Part shown: one piece after another, positions 9,236 through 15,904 of the stretch
Numbering within the stretch: the first letter of the stretch is position 1
Layout: the number at the start of each line of letters is the position of its first letter
Assembly (NCBI GenBank): GCA_018303925.1
Contig: JAGVXF010000007.1
Location: 120,775-157,439 of the forward strand
From: Candidatus Pacearchaeota archaeon
GTDB taxonomy: Archaea > Nanobdellota > Nanobdellia > Pacearchaeales > GW2011-AR1
Direction of reading: 5' to 3'
Length of the DNA: 36,665 nt
The notes under the pieces: model-generated
The model's input: only the letters and a program-made list of their open reading frames with translations
The model's database searches: none
Told to the model about the DNA's origin: nothing
Position numbers and translations under genes: made by a program

Positions 9236-9826
9236 TTAAATTTCAAAAATTGTGGGGGTTCTTGAAACATTCATTACTTTTGTTTCATATATTTTTTCAA
9301 TAAGTCCGCCACCTTCGTGAATGTGCCCGCATATAAGAATGTCTGGGGAAAATTTTTTTATTGCTTTTGTTATTCCGTATGAACCTGGAAATCCCATCAA
9401 TTCAATTGCACTTCCAGATGGGGGTGAATGTGTTACCATTATTTTTTTCTTAAGATTTTTTATTTTTTCATGTGAATCTTTTAATTCCTTAAAAATTTGT
9501 TTTGAGTCGTCAGCAAAACCCCAGTCAACAGTGCCTGAGCCGAAGAATCCAACATCCCTGATTTTCAGGTGCTTTTTATGGATGCTTTTTAAATTGGGAT
9601 ACATTTTTTCCCATATTTTAATTGTCTCTTCGGTTTCATGATTGCTTGGAATAATCAATGCAGGTTTTTTTGTAAGCGGTCCGACTAGACCTTTTTCTGC
9701 TTTTTCAAACCATGTCTGATCTCCAGCAAGAATAACTAAGTCAATATTTTCTTTATCAATTAATTTTTCAACCTTTTTTACAAGACCTAAATCTCCGTGA
9801 ATATCTGAAACTGCGAGTATTTTCAT
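9236..9826 (-). CDS. Calcineurin-like metallophosphoesterase
   Basis: 196 aa; AVSDIHGDL, LAGDQTW, SNHE, THSPP, CGHIHEGGG. Confidence 0.92.
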   Translation of the reverse strand: MKILAVSDIHGDLGLVKKVEKLIDKENIDLVILAGDQTWFEKAEKGLVGPLTKKPALIIPSNHETEETIKIWEKMYPNLKSIHKKHLKIRDVGFFGSGTVDWGFADDSKQIFKELKDSHEKIKNLKKKIMVTHSPPSGSAIELMGFPGSYGITKAIKKFSPDILICGHIHEGGGLIEKIYETKVMNVSRTPTIFEI

Positions 9827-9902
9827 ATCTTTTTAAATCAATAAAAGTTTAATAATTTTATTAGTGGGGTTTAAACTCCATATTAAAAGTTATCGGAGAA
9901 GT

Positions 9903-10211
9903 CTAATTTCCATAATATTTTATATCTTTTTCATTAATTGAATTAAGAAAATTCAAGTCTTCCCAAAGATCATAAATCAATCTATTTGCTTCATGAATTT
10001 TTCCTTGCTTGTAAAGAGTTTCTGCTTCTTTTATTTTAGGCCAATCTTCCGGAATTTCTTTTGATTTTAAGAAAGAGCACGCTTCAAAATATGTGGATTC
10101 TTCAAATATGAGTCTATTTGTTTCAGTCGTATATCTTTTACAAATGATTCCTATACCAGGAATTCTTGTAGAAATATCTTTTAATTTTTCTAGAGATAAT
10201 TCATAAACCAT
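9903..10211 (-). CDS. Hypothetical protein
   Basis: 102 aa ORF with ATG start and protein-like composition. Confidence 0.55.
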   Translation of the reverse strand: MVYELSLEKLKDISTRIPGIGIICKRYTTETNRLIFEESTYFEACSFLKSKEIPEDWPKIKEAETLYKQGKIHEANRLIYDLWEDLNFLNSINEKDIKYYGN

Positions 10212-10368
10212 CCTATTAAATATTTTTTGGGTTTATATCTTTTTCCCCCGTCGGACATTTCGTGCAATGCCTTTTTGTTCTGTAACTCTTTGTTTAAAAA
10301 AAAGGTTACAAAATGTTTATAAGGAAGGAGTTGTCATAAAATATATATTAAACTATACAGTTCCGAAA

Positions 10369-10635
10369 ATGGAAGATAACTTTGACATCTTTTTCAGACG
10401 GAAACCAGCTTTAATGCTTGTTTCTTTGAAGAAGAACACACGGATGAGGTATGGTAGTGTTTTGGCTAAGGAAGTGGACTGCACTTATAGCCATGCGGTA
10501 AAGATACTGCAAACACTTGAGATCCTTAGGTTGGTTGAGTTTAACAAAAAAGGGAGAATCAAACTCATTAAACTAACCTCCAAGGGAAAACAAGTGGCAG
10601 ATGCAATTGAGAACATTCAGGTTCTAATCAAATAA
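10369..10635 (+). CDS. Small winged-helix transcriptional regulator
   Basis: Internal ATG gives MEDNFDIFFRRKPALMLVSLKKNTRMRYGSVLAKEVDCTYSHAVKILQTLEILRLVEFNKKGRIKLIKLTSKGKQVADAI; the ORF-track start at 10267 is probably too far upstream. Confidence 0.75.
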   Translation: MEDNFDIFFRRKPALMLVSLKKNTRMRYGSVLAKEVDCTYSHAVKILQTLEILRLVEFNKKGRIKLIKLTSKGKQVADAIENIQVLIK

Positions 10636-10637
10636 AC

Positions 10638-10661
10638 CGGATAGAGGTGATACACTATCCG
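10638..10661. repeat. Inverted repeat/hairpin CGGATAG-N10-CTATCCG between convergent genes
   Basis: 10638-10644 CGGATAG and 10655-10661 CTATCCG, 3 nt after the stop of the winged-helix gene. Confidence 0.6.
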
Positions 10662-10679
10662 ACTCTGAAAGAAGGAAGT

Positions 10680-11233
10680 TTAAACTTTGTTGTATTTAAA
10701 ACAGGAGGTAAGATGGTCATTTACCATTCCTGTCGCTTGCATAAAAGCATAGCAACTTGTAGGTTCGACAAATTTAAATCCCCTTTTCTTTAGGTTTTTG
10801 CTCATTTCTTCAGATTCTTTTGATTTAGAGGGCAATTCTTGAATATACTTAAATTTATTTTTTATTGTTTTTTCCTTTGTAAATTTCCAGATATAAGTAT
10901 CAAATTTTCCAAATTCATTTTGGATTTCTAAAAATTTTTAGCATTGTTAATTGTTGCCATTATTTTTAACCGATTTCGTATTATTTTCGGGTTTTTAATC
11001 AATTTTTGATTTTTTTATCTGAATATTTAGATATTTTTTTGGGGTCAAAATTTGAAAATGCTTTTTTAAACCCCTTTCTTTTTTTGAGAATTGTTTCCCA
11101 GTTTAATCCGGCTTGAAAGAGGTCAAGAACGATAAACTCAAATATTTTTTTTGTCATGTAAGGGTGTTCCCCATTCTTTGTCATGATATTCAATCATTAA
11201 CAGATTCTTTTCAACCCATCCACATCTTCTCAT
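10680..11233 (-). pseudogene. tag: DNA-3-methyladenine glycosylase I (Tag) with several frameshifts
   Basis: MRRCGWVEKNLLMIEYHDKEWGTPLHDKK / IFEFIVLDLFQAGLNWETILKKRKGFKKAFSNFDPKKISKYSDKKIK / KLIKNPKIIRNRLKIMATINNAKNF / LEIQNEFGKFDTYIWKF...RGFKFVEPTSCYAFMQATGMVNDHLTSCFKYNKV*; three single-nt shifts, each in an A or T run. Confidence 0.88.
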
Positions 11234-11234
11234 T

Positions 11235-11567
11235 TTAACTGACCTTCCTTCCGATTCTTTCAGAGAATCCGCACTTTCCGCATTTTAAGAAAATAAGATT
11301 GTCCTCATCGGAATATTTTATTCCCATATCAATTATTTGCGCTTTGTTGTGACCGCACTTGCCACATATGTGCTCATAACTTGCATAAATTTTTTCATCG
11401 TAATTGAATCCTTCTCCTTTTTTTATGCTTTTTTTTATTTTTTCTTTTGAAATTAAATTTTTCTTAATTTCCTGTCTAAGACCGCATTTTTGGCATTCAG
11501 TAAAATTTTCTTTATAATTTTCCGGGGAGAGGATGTTTTTGCACTTTTTGCAAAAACTTATAATCAT
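11235..11567 (-). CDS. TFS/TFIIS-like two-zinc-ribbon protein (divergent paralogue)
   Basis: 110 aa; N-terminal CxxC...CxxC; C-terminal CGKCGHNKAQIIDMGIKYSDEDNLIFLKCGKCG resembles the TFS C-terminal ribbon. Confidence 0.7.
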   Translation of the reverse strand: MIISFCKKCKNILSPENYKENFTECQKCGLRQEIKKNLISKEKIKKSIKKGEGFNYDEKIYASYEHICGKCGHNKAQIIDMGIKYSDEDNLIFLKCGKCGFSERIGRKVS

Positions 11568-11637
11568 AAAGTTTAGATTTATTTTGGGTATAAAAAGTTT
11601 TGGGTAGGTTTAAAAATTTCTTTTTCCTTTTTTAGAG

Positions 11638-11970
11638 ATGGTTGGTTATAATTACAAAAGAATAAAATTTCCTCCTTTAACCCCTAAAGAAATTGAAGAG
11701 AAATATGCTGAAACACAAGGAGAAATGAAAGAGGTTTTGAAGTGGAAAAAAGAGGAAGAGGAAAGGTTGGTTAAAGGAAAGACACCTCAGATAAGGGGGG
11801 CTGCAAAAAGAGCTTTCTCCAAGGTTGCCCGAAGAATTGACACTGTAAATGGGAATTTATTGTACTGGAAACTTCGTAAGGAAGGAAAATCCCATTTTTA
11901 TGCAAACATTGATAGGGCAGAATACTGGGATGGGTTGAAGAAGAAGGTCCCAGATAAAACGGAAGATTGA
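11638..11970 (+). CDS. Hypothetical protein
   Basis: 110 aa; charged helical composition; ATG right after a T-rich leader. Confidence 0.65.
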   Translation: MVGYNYKRIKFPPLTPKEIEEKYAETQGEMKEVLKWKKEEEERLVKGKTPQIRGAAKRAFSKVARRIDTVNGNLLYWKLRKEGKSHFYANIDRAEYWDGLKKKVPDKTED

Positions 11971-12007
11971 GAAGTTTTTTAAAGAATTTGCTTCTTTAAA
12001 TTTAGTT

Positions 12008-12021
12008 AAGGCTCTGTAGCT
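12008..12021 (+). repeat. 14-nt direct copy of the tRNA-Lys 5' end (AAGGCTCTGTAGCT)
   Basis: Identical to 12130-12143, which spans the start of the tRNA gene. Confidence 0.75.
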
Positions 12022-12068
12022 TGGACTCGCAAGACCAATTGCAGTAAAGTTATGTGCTGGCCATTCAT

Positions 12069-12118
12069 GCAATTGAATGTTGCTCGGTCTGGTTAACCAG
12101 CTTGAGTTATTCAATTGC
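12069..12118 (+). repeat. Long imperfect hairpin upstream of the tRNA gene
   Basis: GCAATTGAAT (12069-12078) and ATTCAATTGC (12109-12118) are perfect inverted repeats enclosing the palindrome CTGGTTAACCAG (12089-12100). Confidence 0.65.
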
Positions 12119-12131
12119 TTCAAAAACAAAA

Positions 12132-12265
12132 GGCTCTGTAGCTCAGTCTGGTTAGAGCACTGGACTCTTAGCGATGGAGAACTTGCGTTCTCCGACCGCA
12201 ATACTTTCCCTTGAGGTTGCTCGAGAGAGATCCAGGTGTCGAGGGTTCAAATCCCTTCAGGGCCA
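12132..12265 (+). tRNA. tRNA-Lys (anticodon CTT), 59-nt intron at 37/38 (12171-12229)
   Basis: Spliced: GGCTCTGTAGCTCAGTCTGGTTAGAGCACTGGACTCTTAATCCAGGTGTCGAGGGTTCAAATCCCTTCAGGGCCA; acceptor, D, anticodon and T stems all pair. BHB: CTGGA/TCCAG, AG|A bulge, CTCT/AGAG, TA|G bulge, CGA/TCG. CCA not encoded. Confidence 0.95.
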
Positions 12266-12273
12266 TCAAAAAA

Positions 12274-12843
12274 ATGACAGAAAGAATAAAAAAAATAATG
12301 GATTTCATAAAAGAAATTGATAAGTTTAAAGAAGTTGAAAGAGAGATTTTTTTAAAAAATAGAATGGAAAGCGATGCCGATCATGCCTGGCATCTTGCAA
12401 TGTTCATTTTTCTTTTTGAGAAAGATTTGTCTAAGGGTCTTGATTTGGTAAAAATGTTTAAACTTGCTTTAATGCATGATCTTGTAGAGATTTATGCAGG
12501 AGATACTTTTGTTTTTGACGATGAAATGAATAAAACCAAAAAGGAAAGGGAGAAAAAATCGGCGGAAAAACTTTTTTCAAAACTGCCTAAAGATCTGGAA
12601 GAAGATTTTCACAATCTTTTTAGAGAATGGGAAAATTTTGAAACAAAAGAATCCAAGATAGTTCACTCATTTGACAAGGCTCAACCAATGATTCAGAATA
12701 TTCTGTCAGATGGAAAAACCTGGAGAAAACACGGAATTGGATATGAACAAATTGACGAATTTAGCAAGAGTTTTTTTGAGGGAGATAAATTATTAGAAAA
12801 AATCTATGAAAAACTTATGAAAGAAATTAGGAAAATTATTTAA
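12274..12843 (+). CDS. HD-domain phosphohydrolase (YfbR/HDDC2-like)
   Basis: MTERIKKIMDFIKEIDKFKEVEREIFLKNRMESDADHAWHLAMFIFLF...ALMHDLVEIYAGDTF; ORF-track start at 12211 lies inside the tRNA gene. Confidence 0.88.
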   Translation: MTERIKKIMDFIKEIDKFKEVEREIFLKNRMESDADHAWHLAMFIFLFEKDLSKGLDLVKMFKLALMHDLVEIYAGDTFVFDDEMNKTKKEREKKSAEKLFSKLPKDLEEDFHNLFREWENFETKESKIVHSFDKAQPMIQNILSDGKTWRKHGIGYEQIDEFSKSFFEGDKLLEKIYEKLMKEIRKII

Positions 12844-13280
12844 AACTTATTTTCTGAGAACTTTCCATTATGCTCTTTGAATTCATAACCTTGTCTGGGG
12901 TTTATTCCTTTACTTTTTTTTAAAAATTCTTCGTAGTTTGGAAGGTTTCGGTACTCAATTAGCTGTCCTTCTTTTTCTGCGGCTTTAATCCCGTATTTCA
13001 TTCCTGTTGAAATTCCTCTGTCTTGGTAGACTATTCTTTTTTTTGCAATTTTTCCCCATGCAACTCCTGCATTTATTCCAAGCATCCTCTCTTCCTCAGT
13101 TTTGTCATCCAAGATTCCGTCTTGAGTATAAAATAAGTGTGAAGCAAAAGGAAATTCACCCTTTAATAGAGAGTCATGAACACAAGCTCTTGCATAAATA
13201 ATATTTATTGCGGTTTCTTCATAATTTTCTCCTCTAAATGGAGATTCAATAATTACCAATTTTTCAAGCTCACTACTCAT
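12840..13280 (-). CDS. Nucleoside 2-deoxyribosyltransferase-like / DUF4406-like protein
   Basis: 146 aa; VIIESPFRG...NIIYARACVHDSLLKGEFPFASHLFYTQ...EERMLGINAGVAWGK...YQDRGISTGMKYGIKAAEKEG. Confidence 0.65.
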   Translation of the reverse strand: MSSELEKLVIIESPFRGENYEETAINIIYARACVHDSLLKGEFPFASHLFYTQDGILDDKTEEERMLGINAGVAWGKIAKKRIVYQDRGISTGMKYGIKAAEKEGQLIEYRNLPNYEEFLKKSKGINPRQGYEFKEHNGKFSENKF

Positions 13281-13341
13281 CTAAAAAATTTGTAAAGATT
13301 ATTAATAAAGATATCTGTTTTTTGAAATAATCTTTTAGGTT

Positions 13342-13647
13342 TTATCTGTATTCCCTTTTGGTGTGACCGCACTTTACGCATTTGAAGAATTTTGTAGGAG
13401 ACTCATCACTTGAGCGGGTCTGAACCATCCAGAAGTAAGCTTTGTCGTGCCCGCATTTTGAGCATGTTTCATTTACTACAGGCTCCGTTTTAAAATCCTT
13501 TTTTAAAACAGCAATTTCATTATGCTCCTCTATTTTTTCTTTTGTTGAAAGTTTTACCGCTCCTTTTTTAGTATACCCGCATCTGGGGCAGGAGCTGTTT
13601 TTTATTTTTATTATAAGTACTGAACCGCATTTTGGGCAAAATTCCAT
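13342..13647 (-). CDS. tfs: Transcription factor S (TFIIS-like)
   Basis: 101 aa; MEFCPKCGSVL...CPRCGY; CSKCGHDKAYFWMVQTRSSDESPTKFFKCVKCGHTKREY with canonical DE acidic pair. Confidence 0.93.
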   Translation of the reverse strand: MEFCPKCGSVLIIKIKNSSCPRCGYTKKGAVKLSTKEKIEEHNEIAVLKKDFKTEPVVNETCSKCGHDKAYFWMVQTRSSDESPTKFFKCVKCGHTKREYR

Positions 13648-13740
13648 AGGTGACTATATGAAGGAGCCATTTATATAATTTATGTTTTGATTTTTTCATA
13701 TAAGGCAAAATTTATAACTCTTTGGGCATTTATAAAAAAG

Positions 13741-14178
13741 ATGATATCATTAGAGAGGATAATTCCCTCGTTTGAAGAACCTATGGGAGATGGGCCAATT
13801 CTTTCAGAGGAAGACCTTATGAATGAGCATTCTATTCATTTAATTAAAGATTTTAATGTGAATTTCTCTGATATCCCTGAAGATTATTTTGAAGTTTTAG
13901 AATTCAAAAAAAATAATCCTAATTTGAAAATTGAGGCAGATAATCAGGACCCAATAAATTTTTATTATCTTCTAGCTAAAAAATTTGCATCCTCATCAAT
14001 TTTACATTATGAATTGATTACAAGAGAAGCGATCTCTTTTGTTCAAAGTGAAGGGCTTGTTTTTTTTGAAGATGTTTTTGGGCCTGATTTTCATTTTCGT
14101 GAAGCAACAAGAGATTATCATACGGCCTATGATTTAAGAAAACGGCATTTTAATTATTTAAATTCATTAAGGAATTAG
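13741..14178 (+). CDS. Hypothetical protein
   Basis: Start at ATG 13741 (MISLERIIPSFEEPMGDGPILSEEDL...) preferred because TATA-like TTTATAAC lies upstream. Confidence 0.65.
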   Translation: MISLERIIPSFEEPMGDGPILSEEDLMNEHSIHLIKDFNVNFSDIPEDYFEVLEFKKNNPNLKIEADNQDPINFYYLLAKKFASSSILHYELITREAISFVQSEGLVFFEDVFGPDFHFREATRDYHTAYDLRKRHFNYLNSLRN

Positions 14179-14882
14179 TTCTCGTTGCAAAGTCCCCTTT
14201 CTGATTCGGGTTTTCCCCCTTCAAAGAAAATGAGCTTAATCCATCCAACGTAAGGGAGAATGTTTGCTCTTGGCTTGCCTACTACGCGGTCTTCATTTAT
14301 ACTTTTTTCGACACCAAGTTGCCCATTGTTGTTGTCTCCCTGAGTTGAAAAAGTGTATATTCCATTTTCATTTGTTATTTTAATCACCCGATGAATTATG
14401 GGGGTTCCTGCTCCAGAATCAAAAATTAAGATATCTCCGAATTTTACATCTTCTGGTTTTACTGCGGTTACAAAAAGAATGTCCCCTTTGTTAAGGCCAT
14501 TTTTGAAATGAAAATTCAAAAATTCGTTTTTTGTTATGTTTTTTTCTGTATATTTTTCCTCATGGGCGGTCCACCAACTGTCAAAGTCAGAAAACAAATT
14601 TCCAGAGTGATACATCGAGCATGATTCAACTATTACTAGGGGAATTGTTGTTCCCGTAGCAAGAGAAAGAATGGGGAAAAAGATGCCTCTTATGACAATC
14701 AGTAAAAAAATAAGTGAAATAATCCAACCTTTAAATGAATTGTCTTTCCAAAGAATAAACCATATCTTTTCAAAAAGAGTTTTTTCTTCTTTTGAGTTTT
14801 TATTTTCTATTTTTATTTTTTTTCTTTGAATTTCTTCAATTTCTTCACGGTCAATCTTTGGCACCTGGGGTTCTCCACTCAT
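14175..14882 (-). CDS. Signal peptidase I, archaeal/SEC11 type
   Basis: 235 aa; ESCSMYHSG (Ser), GTPIIHRVI (His), FSTQGDNN (Asp) plus N-terminal TM segments. Confidence 0.87.
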   Translation of the reverse strand: MSGEPQVPKIDREEIEEIQRKKIKIENKNSKEEKTLFEKIWFILWKDNSFKGWIISLIFLLIVIRGIFFPILSLATGTTIPLVIVESCSMYHSGNLFSDFDSWWTAHEEKYTEKNITKNEFLNFHFKNGLNKGDILFVTAVKPEDVKFGDILIFDSGAGTPIIHRVIKITNENGIYTFSTQGDNNNGQLGVEKSINEDRVVGKPRANILPYVGWIKLIFFEGGKPESERGLCNEN

Positions 14883-14960
14883 TAGTCTAATTGGAAAGTT
14901 TGTTTTATAACTATTTCCCTTAGCATATAAATTTTTAAATTAAGGAATTGTTAGTTTTTT

Positions 14961-15125
14961 ATGGCAAGAATCATTGAAAATGAAGTTTTGAAAAGAGCGG
15001 TTATTGCGGGGGCATCTGCGGCTTTAAAATACAAAAGGAAAAAGTTAAGTATTTCCGAAGAGGAAGTTTTGGAAGAAGTTATTGCTAATGTTGATTCCAT
15101 AGTTGAAGGAATTGATAGAGAGTGA
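14961..15125 (+). CDS. Small hypothetical protein (54 aa)
   Basis: ATG to TGA frame not in track: MARIIENEVLKRAVIAGASAALKYKRKKLSISEEEVLEEVIANVDSIVEGIDRE. Confidence 0.6.
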   Translation: MARIIENEVLKRAVIAGASAALKYKRKKLSISEEEVLEEVIANVDSIVEGIDRE

Positions 15126-15194
15126 ATTTTTTTATTCTCAAGAAATTATTCCAAATGATTGTGAAAATTGTGCAAACCCCAATAATCCACAAGC

Positions 15195-15224
15195 TTTTTA
15201 AATATACACCTTATGTATATACAT
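15195..15224 (+). promoter_or_regulatory. TATA box plus palindrome over start codon
   Basis: CTTTTTAAATATACACC about 20-25 nt before ATG 15223; perfect palindrome ATGTATATACAT at 15213-15224. Confidence 0.6.
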
Positions 15225-15597
15225 GCAAGATATATTTGAACATGCAGTGCTATGCAGGAAATGCGGAAAAGTTATGCAAAAGGCAGGAGTTATCAGAAAC
15301 GGTTTTCATTTAAGAGCTCTTGTTTGCCCTCAGGGGCATGATAAATTGATTCATCCTGCTGATGAGCAAGAGTATAGGAAATTCAAGGAGCTTAGCCAGA
15401 AGGAATTCAAGGTTAAGATGAGAATTGTAGGAAACAGTTATGCGGTTTCAATTCCAAAAGAGATTGTCTCATTTATGCAGGAACAGGAAAAACTTATGAA
15501 TGATATGGTGAGGCTTTGCTTTGAAGAGTCGGGAAAGTTAAGTTTGACATTTGATAAATTAATTAATCCCAAACAAAAGGAGGAAGAAAATGAATAA
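15223..15597 (+). CDS. Zinc-binding AbrB/SpoVT-like DNA-binding protein
   Basis: 124 aa; CRKCGK...CPQGH zinc-ligand pattern then FKVKMRIVGNSYAVSIPKEIVSFM (swapped-hairpin AbrB-like). Confidence 0.7.
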   Translation: MQDIFEHAVLCRKCGKVMQKAGVIRNGFHLRALVCPQGHDKLIHPADEQEYRKFKELSQKEFKVKMRIVGNSYAVSIPKEIVSFMQEQEKLMNDMVRLCFEESGKLSLTFDKLINPKQKEEENE

Positions 15598-15904
15598 CAA
15601 AATTAAGTTAAGAAATCTAAAAAAGGGGGATCTCGTGAACATTAGGGGAGAGAATTATGAAATTAAGAACTTTGATGAAAAATACCATGGCGATGAGAAG
15701 ATTATTGAAGCTGATTTAATAAAAGAAAAAGAGGAAGGTAATTCATTAGGACATAAGAAGTTTAAAATGTCTTACAATGAAAAAACAGGAGATAAAAAAT
15801 TTTACAGAGAGTCAGAGGAAAAGGAAGTGTCCGATAACAGTTTTACTTTTAAGTCAAGCAAGGTATTCATAAATAAATCAGGGGGGAAAAATGAAAGCAT
15901 CTAA
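15590..15904 (+). CDS. Hypothetical protein in CDC48 operon
   Basis: 104 aa; overlaps both neighbours, consistent with translational coupling. Confidence 0.65.
   Translation: MNNKIKLRNLKKGDLVNIRGENYEIKNFDEKYHGDEKIIEADLIKEKEEGNSLGHKKFKMSYNEKTGDKKFYRESEEKEVSDNSFTFKSSKVFINKSGGKNESI

Noticed and set aside
11857-12201. 114-aa minus-strand ORF across the tRNA region
   Set aside because: Antisense to a plausible CDS and to the tRNA gene; no family features.
12211-12273. ORF-track start of the HD gene
   Set aside because: This part lies in the tRNA intron and 3' exon; the ATG at 12274 is the credible start.
13687-13740. Upstream start of the 163-aa ORF
   Set aside because: The stretch contains a TATA-like TTTATAAC element; the ATG at 13741 is a better start.
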